Part shown: positions 31,116 to 40,623 of the stretch, in pieces
How the letters are laid out: every line of letters begins with the position of its first letter
Position numbering within the stretch: the first letter of the stretch is position 1
Assembly: GCA_023398955.1 (NCBI GenBank)
Contig: JAEWRL010000171.1
Location: 1 to 60,832 of the forward strand
Origin: Pseudomonadota bacterium
GTDB taxonomy: Bacteria; Myxococcota_A; Polyangia; Polyangiales; Polyangiaceae
DNA: 60,832 nt
Direction of reading: 5' to 3'
The notes under the pieces: generated by a model
The model's input: the letters and a program-made list of their open reading frames with translations, nothing else
Database searches by the model: none
What the model was told of the DNA's origin: nothing
Program-made: the position numbers and the translations under genes

Positions 31116-32837
31116 ATGTCTGATTTGGTTTTCGTCCCTCACGCGGGGAATGCGGCCGACTTCCTCATCGTGACGGAGGACACGCCGCCCCTCCGCGCTC
31201 GAATGGTCGCGCTCGGCGCCACCGTGCGCGAACGCCCTGGCCACACGGTCTACTCCTGGAGGTTTCCCGCGGGCGACGTGCTCTTTGGCGGCAACGCCGT
31301 CCTGGACGGACGCTTCGTGATCGGACCCTGCGCGCTCGCCACACCACCTGGCTCAGTGGGAGCAGGAACGTGCTGTGTCATCGAGCTCGGACCCGGCGAA
31401 ACTCGAATCCGCACGGACCCCTTCGGCCTGCAGCCACTGTTCCATGGCGCGAACCTGGTGACGAACCGGCTCCACCTCGCAGCGCTCGCAGTGGGCAAGC
31501 TGGACACGACGGCGGCGCTGGCCATCGTGCACAGCGACAACACGTTCTGTGAGCAGTTTGGTGTGGTGCGCACGCCGGTGGCTGGTGTCTCCCTCTTGCT
31601 GGTCCACGAACGCCTGAGCGTCGGCGATCGCGTGCGCGTCGAGTCCGAGCCTCTGGACGACCTCTACGAGCTCAGGAGCCCGGCGGAGTACCAAAAGCTC
31701 ATCGCTCGCGGAGCCGAGGAGGTGCTCGAAAGCGTGCGAGCACTTCTGGACGCAGGCTGCCACGTCTCGAGTGCCATCACGGGTGGGCGCGACAGTCGGG
31801 TGATTCTGGGAGCACTCGTCGCCCTCGGGCGCGTACGCGACGTCAGCTTTCGGACGCAGGACATTGGCCGGGACCTCGACTTGGGCACGGGCCTGGTAAA
31901 TCGGTACGGCGGAAGCTACCAATCGAACCTGGAGCAGGATTACCTGACGTACACGCTGGAGGAGCGGGACGTCGGGCGCCGCAGCCAGATCTTCGGAGCG
32001 TACCACCTGCTCAAACCAGCCCATCTCGCTAAGGTGATCGCCGCGCCAAGGGTCCACCATATCGCGATGAACGGCGGCTGCGGAGAGCTCTACCGTGAGT
32101 TCTATCAGAAGGCGTTCCCTCCCGAGTTCAGCTCATCGCCGTACACCCGCGAAGGGGTCTCGCGGATGCTGCGCGAGCACGGCTACTGGAGCTCGATCTG
32201 CCAGAGCCACTTCGACCGCACCGCACCGCGCTATCTCGAGACGTTCGACAGCCTACCAGGACGGACCATCTCCGAGAAGCTCGACTCCCACTACCTGAAC
32301 TTCCGCAATCGCTTCCATTTCGGCGCCAGCGCTACCTTGCCAATCGCTCGCCATGACATCCACCCCATGGCCTCTCCGTCCCTGCTGGCAGCAGCACGAG
32401 GGCTGCCGGCTTCAGAAAAGGCGACGGGGCGGGTCCTCTTCGATGTGACGCGAGCCCTCTGCGAGGAATTGCCTTACCTCGCCTATGACAATCCCTGGAC
32501 CACGGATTTTACGCTGTCGCCGTATCATGTACCGAGCCGCTATGACGGAAAGACCATCGAGGTGGTCCCAGCGCGCGACCTCTCTCGCCCTGCTCCGCGT
32601 ACCACTCGAGTCGAGAAGCCACGAGCCGAACCATTTGATTTCCGAGACTACAGCTCTGCGCGGGCAATGGCTCTACTCAAGGAGCTGCAGTGCGGGGGTG
32701 GCCCGTTCGCCTACCTAGCCAACGAAGCGCTCGAGCGGAGGTTGCGCTGGGCCTATGAGAAGCACAAGCGCTGCTTGTCCACCTGGTGTTCACGCCTGCA
32801 GGCATTTCGAGACTATGACGAAACACTGAGCGCCTGA
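31116..32837 (+). CDS. Asparagine-synthetase-like protein lacking the glutaminase Cys
   Basis: 573 aa from ATG 31116 (MSDLVFVP). The frame is open from 30999 but the extension has no family features. The N-terminal about 190 residues resemble a class-II glutamine amidotransferase fold (GPGETRIRTDPFGLQPLFH), but the start lacks the nucleophile Cys2, so glutamine hydrolysis is unlikely. The second domain is a PP-loop ATP pyrophosphatase: SSAITGGRDSRVILGALVAL with the loop TGGRDS at residues 222-227, variant of SGGxDS. Homologues act in amide bond formation (AsnB, beta-lactam synthetase, lasso peptide cyclases) and in surface-glycan clusters. Substrate unknown. Divergent from the GH115 lipoprotein operon. 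Confidence 0.75.
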   Translation: MSDLVFVPHAGNAADFLIVTEDTPPLRARMVALGATVRERPGHTVYSWRFPAGDVLFGGNAVLDGRFVIGPCALATPPGSVGAGTCCVIELGPGETRIRTDPFGLQPLFHGANLVTNRLHLAALAVGKLDTTAALAIVHSDNTFCEQFGVVRTPVAGVSLLLVHERLSVGDRVRVESEPLDDLYELRSPAEYQKLIARGAEEVLESVRALLDAGCHVSSAITGGRDSRVILGALVALGRVRDVSFRTQDIGRDLDLGTGLVNRYGGSYQSNLEQDYLTYTLEERDVGRRSQIFGAYHLLKPAHLAKVIAAPRVHHIAMNGGCGELYREFYQKAFPPEFSSSPYTREGVSRMLREHGYWSSICQSHFDRTAPRYLETFDSLPGRTISEKLDSHYLNFRNRFHFGASATLPIARHDIHPMASPSLLAAARGLPASEKATGRVLFDVTRALCEELPYLAYDNPWTTDFTLSPYHVPSRYDGKTIEVVPARDLSRPAPRTTRVEKPRAEPFDFRDYSSARAMALLKELQCGGGPFAYLANEALERRLRWAYEKHKRCLSTWCSRLQAFRDYDETLSA

Positions 32838-33073
32838 GCTCCTTCGACCTTGCAGGCTCGCCCCTGGGCTGCCCTGACCACCGGGCTGCCACTGCTGCGG
32901 GAGGTTGCCTCCCGTGCGTGGTGTGCCCGTCGCTTGGTGAGCAACGCCGCCTGCTGGCGTCATACGGGAGAGGAACCGCAAAACCGCAGCCAGCGAGCAA
33001 TGGCGCTCCTGCTGCGCTCGGGGTCTTCATGCCGCGTGGACTACCGCGGCTCCACCAACCTCTCGCAGCAGTG

Positions 33074-34264
33074 CTACTCACGCGGCAAGACGCCCTCGAT
33101 GGCATGGTACCAATCGAGGCCCATGCGCTGCGCGCCCCCGTCATTGGGGTGCACACAGTCGTCTGCTGCGTGAGGGTCCGAGTTCGTCCAAAGGTCGGCG
33201 ACCAGAACGGGCGATTCGGTGGTGCTGATGCCCTCGACCCAACCTGGCACGGCGTTCACCAGCTGTTCAGCCGCCGGATTGATACTCCCCCCCGAGCTGC
33301 AGCCGTCCGTGATGATCTTATGGATCTGGGCCACTGCCACGACAATCCTTGGATTGTGCTCGCGCGCCTGGCTGACGAGGGTCGCGTAGCTGCTCAACAC
33401 GGACTCAGGGGGCGTACTACCACCCCAGACGTCGTTCACACCGAGCTGCATCAAGATGAGGTCGGGCTCGTGGTTGGCGACCAAGGGGGCCATGCCTGGG
33501 AAGCTCTGCCCGACGAAACAGTTCGACATACTGAAGCTATCCTGGGTGAAGTGCGCGGCCGTCGCGCAGCTCACGGCGCTGTGCCTGACGCCGCCCCCAC
33601 AGTCGTCCTCGTACTCCCCCACGAACTCGAACTGCGAATAGCCGTTGTCGTGGAGTGCTTGCAACAAATACTTCTTGTAGCAACCGGGCCCCGCCGCAAT
33701 GGAGTCCCCGACGATCATGATGCGCGGCGCGTTCACCCCCTCGGGGAAGACGCCGCTCTGTCCCCCGCTGGCGGGCTCTCCGCCGCTGCCGATTCCTCCC
33801 AGACCCGTTTCGCCTCCCATGGCCGAGCTCCCCGCTCCCGCGCCGCTCCCACCACCCGCCAGCAGAGCGCCGCCGCTGCCGGGATTCGAGGCGCCGCCGA
33901 CATCTGGCCCCCTCGCGCCCGCGTCTCCCGCGCCAGCGCTCGGAGCTCCCCCTGCTCCCATCCCGCCGCCTGCGGCTGGCGCGCTGCCTCCCGACGCCGC
34001 GAGCACGCCCCCACTCGCATCCGAGGAACCGCCGACGGCGCCGATCATACCGCCAAGGCTCGCGCCGCCACTCCCAGGCTCCACACCTCCGCCGGAATCA
34101 GGCTCCGCGCCGCCAAGGTTGGCCCCACCGCTGCTGGGGGCGCTAGCGCCGCCTGAGCCAAGGCTCCCAGCCTCGTGCTCGCCTCCCGAACAGGCTTGCG
34201 CCGCGAGTAAGCAGGAAGCGAGCAAGCAAGCAGCGGGTGGACGAAACGAAGATGGAAAGCGCAC
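33074..34264 (-). CDS. SGNH/GDSL hydrolase lipoprotein (probable carbohydrate esterase)
   Basis: 396 aa from GTG 34264, preceded by GAGGAG. This start gives the signal peptide MRFPSSFRPPAACLLASC ending in the lipobox LLAAQAC (Cys25). A Gly/Ser/Ala linker spans about 26-190. The catalytic domain has block I IMIVGDSIAAGPGC (nucleophile Ser of GDS), block III LILMQLGVNDVW and block V DDCVHPNDGGAQRMG (Asp/His). This is the arrangement of SGNH hydrolases such as acetylxylan and rhamnogalacturonan acetylesterases. Given neighbouring xylan and pectin enzymes, deacetylation of plant polysaccharide is likely but not proven. It converges with the asparagine-synthetase-like gene. Confidence 0.85.
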   Translation of the reverse strand: MRFPSSFRPPAACLLASCLLAAQACSGGEHEAGSLGSGGASAPSSGGANLGGAEPDSGGGVEPGSGGASLGGMIGAVGGSSDASGGVLAASGGSAPAAGGGMGAGGAPSAGAGDAGARGPDVGGASNPGSGGALLAGGGSGAGAGSSAMGGETGLGGIGSGGEPASGGQSGVFPEGVNAPRIMIVGDSIAAGPGCYKKYLLQALHDNGYSQFEFVGEYEDDCGGGVRHSAVSCATAAHFTQDSFSMSNCFVGQSFPGMAPLVANHEPDLILMQLGVNDVWGGSTPPESVLSSYATLVSQAREHNPRIVVAVAQIHKIITDGCSSGGSINPAAEQLVNAVPGWVEGISTTESPVLVADLWTNSDPHAADDCVHPNDGGAQRMGLDWYHAIEGVLPRE

Positions 34265-34948
34265 GGAAGCTGCTCCTCGAGACAAGGGACGTCGGACGAT
34301 AGCCTTACCACACCCGGCGACGCGAATCGTCGAAGGCTGGCATCCGCGGCGGCCCACGAGCATCCGCGGCAGCCCACGAGCATCCGCGGCGGCATGGCCA
34401 GCGACGGGTCTCCGCCGGGCCCCGATCCGAGTTGGCATCGAAAATCCGTGGGCCATGCGTGCGCACATGAGTGAATACGAGTTGCGAGGGCCAAATTCTG
34501 AGAGGTCCGTGCTCGCACGCCGAATCTGAGAACTCCAGCGCAACCGAGGCAGGCTCGAGGATCCCCAATCCCCACAGCCGCATGGAACGATTCCAATGTG
34601 GGTGGGCCACCACCAGCAATGACTGGAATCCCCTTCGATTGGAATGCTCGCGCGGCGGAGCGAGGCACCGCAAGAAAGCAAACTAGCGATTCGCCTGCGA
34701 TGCCGTCCCCAGCCACAGCAGTCATCTACGTCCTGGCAGCGGGTGTGACGAACTGCCCCCCCTCCGCCAAGCGACGGGCGGAGCGACGGGCGGAAAGCGG
34801 GCGGGCGCGCGAACTCGCGAGATAGTGCAAAGAGCTGGGCGCTGGCGGTGGGGTATGCGGGCGCACAAGCGCAAAAGGCATCGCGGGGCGATGGCGTAGC
34901 GGCCCTAGCAGGTTATACTCTCATGCTGTTCGCGGAGTGGTACGCGCA
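34265..34948. other. Divergent intergenic region with tandem repeat
   Basis: About 680 bases between the minus-strand SGNH gene and the plus-strand VWA lipoprotein. Long frames on both strands here have no signal peptide or domain. A 20-bp tandem repeat lies at 34341-34393. Promoters for both genes are expected here but none was assigned. Confidence 0.4.
34341..34393 (+). repeat. 20-bp tandem repeat, about 2.6 copies
   Basis: CATCCGCGGCGGCCCACGAG at 34341-34360 is repeated at 34361-34380 with one change and partly again from 34381 (CATCCGCGGCGGC). It lies just upstream of the SGNH gene start. Confidence 0.75.
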
Positions 34949-36250
34949 ATGCTAGACACGAGTCGTCCCGATCCGAAGGCGGGAAGAGTCCTTCGGAAGA
35001 AAGAGTCTTTGTCCTTGGTGGGCATTGCGCTGGCGCTTGCAGCCGTCAGCTACAGCTGCACCGGCGACGAGGAGGACGGACCCACCGTTCATCAAGGAAG
35101 CGGCGGCATGGTGAGCGAGCCATCCGGCACGGGTGGTGATGCAACCGGAGGGACCCCTGTATCCGTGGGTTCGGGTGGGATCCCGATCGACACTGGCCTC
35201 GACCTCGATGGGAGCGGGACCGGCGGCTCCGTCGTGGGCTCGGAGGATTTTTCGGAGTGCGCCTCGAGGGCGACGGAAGCGCAACCTCTCGGGATCGACA
35301 TGTTCGTCGTGCTCGACCACACGACCAGCATGGGAAGCGACTGCCCGCTGGACCTCAGCACCGCCCCCCCTCCTCGGAGCTCGAAGTGGTGCTTCGCCTC
35401 CCACGCCTTGGCGGAGTACTTCACCTCCGAAGCCTCGGCGGGGCACCGCGCCGCGCTCCAGTACATGAGCCTGGCGGACAGCGTTTGTGAAGGCGGCCCG
35501 GAGAACGGCCAGGCCCATGCTGCGGTGGGATTGACTCCGTTGCCTTCTGCCGCCGACGGCCCCCTCGTCACGTCTCTGAGCGACGAAGACCCGAACACCA
35601 ACTACAGGACGCAGATTGAAGCTGCCCTGCGCGGCATCGCGACGTTCACCGCCGCGAACCGCGATCCATCGCGACCCATGATCGGCATACTCATCACCGA
35701 TGGGGATCCCTCGCTCTGCGACCGGAACATCGACAACCTGGCTGCTATCGTTCAGGAGCACTATGCCGCGACCGGCATCAAGACCTTCATCATTGGGATG
35801 ACGGGGGCAACGCTGCAGAACCTCGAGACGATGGCCCTCCCTGGCGGCGCCCCCGAGCACGGCCCCGAGTTCTGCGGGGGCACCGCGCAGACGTGCCACT
35901 ACTGGTCCGTCGGGGATGGGGATCCGGCGGCCTTCGTGAGCGCGCTCGAGCAGATCCAACAAGCCGCGGTGCTGCCCTGCGAGTATCAGATCCCGCCAGC
36001 CCCGGCTGGGGAAGCCCTGCGTTACGATCTCGTCAACATCCAGTACGTGGACGGCGCGGGCGTCAGCACTACCCTGGGCTACGTGGCGTCTCCCGAGCAG
36101 TGCGCAGGGACGAGCTGGTACTACGACAACCCAACCGCGCCCACGCGCATCGGCCTGTGCCCTGACGCCTGCAGCCTCGTTTCGGCCTCGTTGACCGGCG
36201 CCCAGGTGGACATCAGCTACGGTTGCGCGACAATCCCCCAAGCGACGTGA
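34949..36250 (+). CDS. VWA-domain surface lipoprotein
   Basis: 433 aa from ATG 34949, with GGAG at 34934-34937; a GTG at 34937 is an alternative. The signal ends in a lipobox-like AVSYSC (Cys37) after a basic N-region. A Gly-rich linker (about 45-105) precedes a von Willebrand factor A-like domain: IDMFVVLDHTTSMGSDC, a MIDAS motif of the DxTxSM kind, then MIGILITDGDPSLC and IKTFIIGMTGATLQNLETMA. The C-terminal about 100 residues have paired cysteines (LPCEYQIPPAP, EQCAGTSWYYDN, IGLCPDACSLV). This type is common in Polyangia and probably binds another surface protein or ligand. The specific partner is unknown. Confidence 0.85.
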   Translation: MLDTSRPDPKAGRVLRKKESLSLVGIALALAAVSYSCTGDEEDGPTVHQGSGGMVSEPSGTGGDATGGTPVSVGSGGIPIDTGLDLDGSGTGGSVVGSEDFSECASRATEAQPLGIDMFVVLDHTTSMGSDCPLDLSTAPPPRSSKWCFASHALAEYFTSEASAGHRAALQYMSLADSVCEGGPENGQAHAAVGLTPLPSAADGPLVTSLSDEDPNTNYRTQIEAALRGIATFTAANRDPSRPMIGILITDGDPSLCDRNIDNLAAIVQEHYAATGIKTFIIGMTGATLQNLETMALPGGAPEHGPEFCGGTAQTCHYWSVGDGDPAAFVSALEQIQQAAVLPCEYQIPPAPAGEALRYDLVNIQYVDGAGVSTTLGYVASPEQCAGTSWYYDNPTAPTRIGLCPDACSLVSASLTGAQVDISYGCATIPQAT

Positions 36251-36698
36251 GCGGTCCGGCTCTCCACTTCGCCCTCTGAAGCCGGCTGTGAGCCTGCCAA
36301 TGAGCTGGTCTCCCGCTCGCCTCAACCCGAGGATGAGAGCCTGCTCGATGTCGATGCCATGGTCCGGCGTGCGTGCACGGCCCACGGTGTTCCGGTTCCT
36401 GCGAGAGTTGAGGGAGAGGAGGCCTTGCACCTCGAGGTGCTCGCGGACGCGGCGGGGAGCGACTGAGGTAGTATCGATCGGTCGCTGAGATGCCACGGCC
36501 CAAAAGGGGCGCCGAGGCGCAGCTGGCGAACCGCATTCGAGTGGCGCTGACCCGTCCGCCGTGCGGGTCGCCGGAGCAACTGTCCCGCACCCCCGACCCC
36601 TTGACCTAGGCTCCTCGCAAGCAGGCCCTTGAACGCCTCTGACCGGCTCGGCTACCCTCCGCGCGCATGCGCGACAGCGTCTGCACTGCGAGGGGCTC
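36251..36698. other. Intergenic region, nothing recognised
   Basis: About 450 bases after the VWA lipoprotein. Several frames exist but none has a ribosome binding site, signal or domain. It should hold the promoter of the 36699 gene. Confidence 0.35.
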
Positions 36699-37781
36699 GT
36701 GACGGCCGAGCCGGGACGGCCGAGCCGCTATCTACTGGGCGCCGTCTTGGGCTTCGTGCTTCCCCTCGGGAGCGCGCGGGCCGAGGCCGCTAAGCCCTCG
36801 GTCTGGTACCGGTACTCCGGCGATTGTCCGTCGGGAGAGGGTTTTCTGGCCCGCCTTCGGACCCACAGCGTTGAGGCTCGGCTGGCGGGCGTCGGTGATC
36901 CCGTCGACTTCGTGGTGACGATGGGAACATCGAACGGGACGAGCCAGGGCAGGCTCGAACGCCAGACGGCTGCGGGGACCGTCGCCATCCGCGATGTGGA
37001 GGCCGCCCAGTGCCCGGCAGTGGCAGACGCCCTGGCGCTGACCCTGGTACTCACATGGGCGCCGGACGAAAGCGCGGGGAGAGCCGCCTCGGTGACGCCC
37101 GCGCCCCCACCAGGTGAAGAGTCGCGGCCTCCCGGATCGACGAACCCTAGTTCCGACGAGGGAAGCCGTTCGCAACAAGTCGCCGCTGCCGCGAGCAGCG
37201 CTGCCACCTCGACGAGCACGGACGTGCCTCTTGCGGGGGAGGAGGGTCCCCTGGTCGTGCCGCAGGCGACGCGGTGGCGCTTGGGCGCCCAGCTGGGGGC
37301 AGCCGCTGGGCTCTCCCCTGCCCTTCAGCCACGCGGCGGACTCTGGCTCACCTACGGCCATCGGTCGTCGGCAGGCGACATCGAGGGGCGAGGGACTGCC
37401 TTGGCCGGCTACGGCAGCAGCGAGACGGCTCGAGGTGACCTACGCGTCGGGCTTACCGCGCTGCGCGCGGAGGGCTGCGTGCTCGCATGGACCGAAGGCG
37501 AATTCGGGGTGCAGCCATGCGGTGGGCTGGAGGGAGGGTACCTACTCGCGAAGGGCCCCGATCCAACGGGGAGCAGCGATGGTGGTCCCTGGGCCGCTGT
37601 CGTGGTGAGCGGGCGCGGAAGCTGGCGGCTGGCTCACCGCTTCGGCCTGGAACTGAGCTTCGCAGCGACCGTCCCCTGGTGGCGCTACGAGTACTCGGAC
37701 CCGCGGGGACGCGACGTGACCTACAGCGTGAAGGCGGTCGGGGTCGATGCTGGCTTGGGGGCCTTTCTGGTCCTCGACTGA
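36699..37781 (+). CDS. Exported protein with outer-membrane barrel-like C-terminus
   Basis: 360 aa, GTG start with GAGGGG nearby. A signal peptide (cleavage after about residue 28, LPLGSARA) precedes a small domain (YRYSGDCPSGEGFLARL, CPAVADALALTLVLTW). This is the usual N-terminus of myxobacterial proteins encoded next to ECF sigma factors. A Pro/Ser/Ala linker (about 125-180) follows, then a beta-rich domain with alternating strands (RWRLGAQLGAAAGLSP, GGLWLTYGHRS, LRVGLTALRAEGC, LELSFAATVPWWRYEY) likely to be a small outer-membrane barrel. The sigma factor gene follows 62 bases later, so it is probably the sensor or target of that regulon. Confidence 0.75.
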   Translation: MTAEPGRPSRYLLGAVLGFVLPLGSARAEAAKPSVWYRYSGDCPSGEGFLARLRTHSVEARLAGVGDPVDFVVTMGTSNGTSQGRLERQTAAGTVAIRDVEAAQCPAVADALALTLVLTWAPDESAGRAASVTPAPPPGEESRPPGSTNPSSDEGSRSQQVAAAASSAATSTSTDVPLAGEEGPLVVPQATRWRLGAQLGAAAGLSPALQPRGGLWLTYGHRSSAGDIEGRGTALAGYGSSETARGDLRVGLTALRAEGCVLAWTEGEFGVQPCGGLEGGYLLAKGPDPTGSSDGGPWAAVVVSGRGSWRLAHRFGLELSFAATVPWWRYEYSDPRGRDVTYSVKAVGVDAGLGAFLVLD

Positions 37782-37843
37782 TCGATCAGCGAGGGTGCGC
37801 ACATGACGCGCGTGAAGACTCACGACCCAGCGGCTCTTGAACC

Positions 37844-38410
37844 ATGACCCCAAAGCGGGCCAACCAAACTGATCGCCATCGCGAAGGACCGACCGAGCTG
37901 AAGCTGGATCAACTCGTCACCCAGCACCTCGACTTCATCTGGCGCACCCTGAGGCGTCTGGGACTCTCCGCAGCAGACGCCGACGACGCGGCGCAGACGG
38001 TTTTCATCGTGGCAAGCGAGAAGATAGAGCACATCCGGGCCGGCAGCGAACGCCCCTACCTTTACGGCATAGCCCTGCGGGTTCTCGCCAACACCCGCCG
38101 AGCCGCAAGGCAGCGCTACGAGGTGCGAGGGTCCATCGAGCAGCCGTCATCCGCGCACTCACCAGAAGACCAGGTGGCGTTGTCGCGCGCAGTTGCCCTG
38201 CTCGACGAGCTCCTCATGGCCCTGCCGAGCCCCCTCCGCCGGGCGCTCGTGTTAGCCGAGCTCGAGCAGTGCTCAGCGCCGGAGATCGCGGAGCTCGAGG
38301 GTGTTCCGCTGGGCACGGCCGCGTCACGCCTGCGTCGTGCGCGAAGCGGGCTCCGAGAGCTGCTGCACGCTCGCGGCTACACGTCTCCGTTCGCGGAGGA
38401 CGGACCATGA
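37844..38410 (+). CDS. ECF-type RNA polymerase sigma factor
   Basis: 188 aa. Region 2 spans about residues 22-95 (VTQHLDFIWRTLRRLGLSAA, DADDAAQTVFIVASEKI, RPYLYGIALRVLANTRRAAR). Region 4 spans about 125-178 (LLMALPSPLRRALVLAELEQ, SAPEIAELEGVPLGTAASRL, RRARSGLREL). The spacing is normal for group 4 sigma factors. It overlaps the next gene, a membrane protein, by 4 bases (ATGA). That gene is probably its anti-sigma or modulator. Target promoters are unknown. Confidence 0.93.
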   Translation: MTPKRANQTDRHREGPTELKLDQLVTQHLDFIWRTLRRLGLSAADADDAAQTVFIVASEKIEHIRAGSERPYLYGIALRVLANTRRAARQRYEVRGSIEQPSSAHSPEDQVALSRAVALLDELLMALPSPLRRALVLAELEQCSAPEIAELEGVPLGTAASRLRRARSGLRELLHARGYTSPFAEDGP

Positions 38411-39204
38411 CCGCGGCCGGCAAGCCACCGAGCGGTGGGCGGCTATTCGCAGCGGGACGCGAAGAACGCGTCAGCGATACCACGCGCGAGCGCATTCGGC
38501 GTACGGCGAGCGAGCACCTGCGTGAGCGCCTCCGGCGTGTGGCACGCGAACAGCGGCTCGAAGGGCTGGACCGCGACTCCGGCGCGCCGCGAGCGCGGGA
38601 TGCGCACCTGGCGGCGCCGGGGCTGGACGTGAGCCAAGGCGAGCCAGGGCCTAACTCCTCGCAAGAGAGAAGCTCGACTCGGTGGGCGGCGTGGGCTGCA
38701 GCGAGCGCCGCAGCAGTGGGAGTGCTGTGGCTCGCCGGGCAGTCCCGGAACGTCGAGCGGCCTCCCGTGGCTCCAGAACCCCAGCCCACCGCTCGTGGAG
38801 GAGAGCCTCTGGCGCCTTCGGCGCAGACCGGCACCGGTGGTGGCCCCCTGAGCATGGTGGGTAGTCGCGACAGCACGGAGGATAGCGCTGGGCTCCCGGA
38901 GAAGGCCGCCAAGTCGCCGCCAAGGGTGGGCAAGCCCAGTCTCGAACAGGAGCTGCGTCGCTTGGAGCTCGTCCGCGGCGCTCTCGCACGTGGCGAGCAC
39001 TCCCTGGCGCTGGCTCTGCTCCGCGAGTATCAAGCCCTACCTGGCACTCAACTCGGTGATGAGGCTGAGCTCTTGCGAATCCAGGCGCTCAGCGCATCAG
39101 GCAACCATTCAGGGGCTCGCCAGCGCGCGCAGCGGTTCGTCGAGGCGCATCCTGGGAGCCCCCTGGTCGACCGTGCTCGATCCTTCCTTGAGCCCGAACC
39201 GTGA
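38407..39204 (+). CDS. Single-pass membrane protein, probable sigma-factor partner
   Basis: 265 aa from ATG 38407, which overlaps the sigma stop; the frame is open upstream only as a shadow. The cytoplasmic N-terminal about 90 residues are highly charged (TRERIRRTASEHLRERLRRV). A membrane helix lies at about 92-111 (RWAAWAAASAAAVGVLWLAG). A Pro/Ser-rich segment is followed by a TPR-like C-terminal domain (LEQELRRLELVRGALARGEH, SLALALLREYQA, RAQRFVEAHPGSPLVDRARS). This architecture recurs directly after ECF sigma genes in myxobacteria and likely transmits a periplasmic signal. Anti-sigma activity is inferred from position. Confidence 0.8.
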   Translation: MTAAGKPPSGGRLFAAGREERVSDTTRERIRRTASEHLRERLRRVAREQRLEGLDRDSGAPRARDAHLAAPGLDVSQGEPGPNSSQERSSTRWAAWAAASAAAVGVLWLAGQSRNVERPPVAPEPQPTARGGEPLAPSAQTGTGGGPLSMVGSRDSTEDSAGLPEKAAKSPPRVGKPSLEQELRRLELVRGALARGEHSLALALLREYQALPGTQLGDEAELLRIQALSASGNHSGARQRAQRFVEAHPGSPLVDRARSFLEPEP

Positions 39205-39261
39205 AAGAATGGCGGCCGCCTTGCCGGCGCTCGCGTACCCACAACCAACGAAGAGGAAGCC

Positions 39262-40623
39262 ATGATGAGGTTAGCAAGTCGCTGCGCGCTCGGAATCGGA
39301 GGCCTGGTTGGCGTCGTCGTCACCTGCAGCTGTACCGCTCGGCTCGGGGTCTTCGACGAAGCGAGCGTCGGCGGGGGGACCTCGGGCCGCTCCGGGGCGG
39401 CAGGCGCGGCGGGCAGCGGGGATTCGATGGACAGCGGAGGCGCCGGTCGGACCCCGAGTGGCGTCGCCGGTAGCGAGGACGCTGGCGACAACGACAACGA
39501 CAACGGCGAGCTGCAGCCCGTCATCGACGAGCGCCCCGCCGCCCCTCCACGGGATCTGTACCTTCCCCTTGCCGAGCCGAGCTGGCGCGAGAGCAGCGAG
39601 CCCTTCTGCGCCAAGCACTACGGCACCATGCAGGGCCCCATCGCCGTTTGGTCCAGTGAGAGGCATGTGTACGTCATGCACCAGGCTGGCTGCAATCCCT
39701 TCGTGCTGGATGCCGAGCGGATCCCCTGCGACCACGCTGGGATGTCCCTCCAGTTCAACGACGGCACTGGGTGGCGCCTCCTCGCCGAAACGGCGGCGTC
39801 GGATGCCGTCACGCCCCCAGCCCTCTTCTCATCGCTGGTCGGCGGCTCGTGGCCCTGGGGGGACGACCTCTACGGGACGAGCACCACGCTACTCTCGTTC
39901 TCGAACGTGCTGTACGACAGCGAGTACGAGATTGTCCCGTTGCTGCTCGCACCAAATGGAGATCCGGCACGCTGGGAAGCAGGCCTGGAGCCGACGGGAG
40001 AGCTGTTCAGCGTCTCCGCGGACCTTCTGTATGCCCTCGGCGATACGAACGCAGTCTATAAATGGGACAGCGTCGGGGAGTGGCTGGAGCTCGCGAGGCT
40101 CCCGAAGGAAGTACGAGGCCTGTGGGCGGATCGTGACGCCATCGTGGTGACGGGTGCCGACTACTCCCTCTACGTGGCTGCCGCGGACGATGCTCGCTTC
40201 ACCGCGATGCCGGCACCTCCGGCGGAGCTGGCGCCCGTGGACGGCGGCACCACGGCCCTCTGGGGCTTCGGCGCCTCGGACATCTGGCTCGGCACGTGGG
40301 ATGGCAGGGTCATGCACTTCGACGGCACGGCATACACGAGCTGGGACACCGGGGACGTGGGCTCGGGGTGGTCGAACGTGCTGGCACTTTGGGGCGCCGA
40401 GGGGGAGCTCTTCTACATCACGCCCCACGAGTTCGGGAGGGTCACCGAAGGCCGCATCGAACCCTTGCTGACCCTCGCGGAAACCCCCTTCTCGATGGAA
40501 GCCCTATGGGGAAACTCGCCCAACGAAGTGTTCGTAACCCTGCGAGACGCGGAGGGCGAAGGATACGCTTGCGGAGGCGCCCTCGTCTTGTGGTTCGACG
40601 GTGAGGCACTGCATCGGCTCTAG
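39262..40623 (+). CDS. Lipoprotein with beta-propeller-like repeats
   Basis: 453 aa; two adjacent ATGs (39262, 39265) after GAGGAAG. Lipobox-like VVVTCSC (Cys24). An acidic Gly/Asp linker (about 30-85) precedes a domain of about 350 residues with repeating propeller-type blades: LYALGDTNAVYKWDSVGEWL, GLWADRDAIVVTGADYSLYV, ALWGFGASDIWLGTWDGRVM, ALWGAEGELFYI and ALWGNSPNEVFVTL. Such ALWG-SDIW repeats are frequent in myxobacterial secreted proteins and can bind ligands or partners. The gene may belong to the regulon or operon of the upstream sigma factor. Function unknown. Confidence 0.8.
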   Translation: MMRLASRCALGIGGLVGVVVTCSCTARLGVFDEASVGGGTSGRSGAAGAAGSGDSMDSGGAGRTPSGVAGSEDAGDNDNDNGELQPVIDERPAAPPRDLYLPLAEPSWRESSEPFCAKHYGTMQGPIAVWSSERHVYVMHQAGCNPFVLDAERIPCDHAGMSLQFNDGTGWRLLAETAASDAVTPPALFSSLVGGSWPWGDDLYGTSTTLLSFSNVLYDSEYEIVPLLLAPNGDPARWEAGLEPTGELFSVSADLLYALGDTNAVYKWDSVGEWLELARLPKEVRGLWADRDAIVVTGADYSLYVAAADDARFTAMPAPPAELAPVDGGTTALWGFGASDIWLGTWDGRVMHFDGTAYTSWDTGDVGSGWSNVLALWGAEGELFYITPHEFGRVTEGRIEPLLTLAETPFSMEALWGNSPNEVFVTLRDAEGEGYACGGALVLWFDGEALHRL

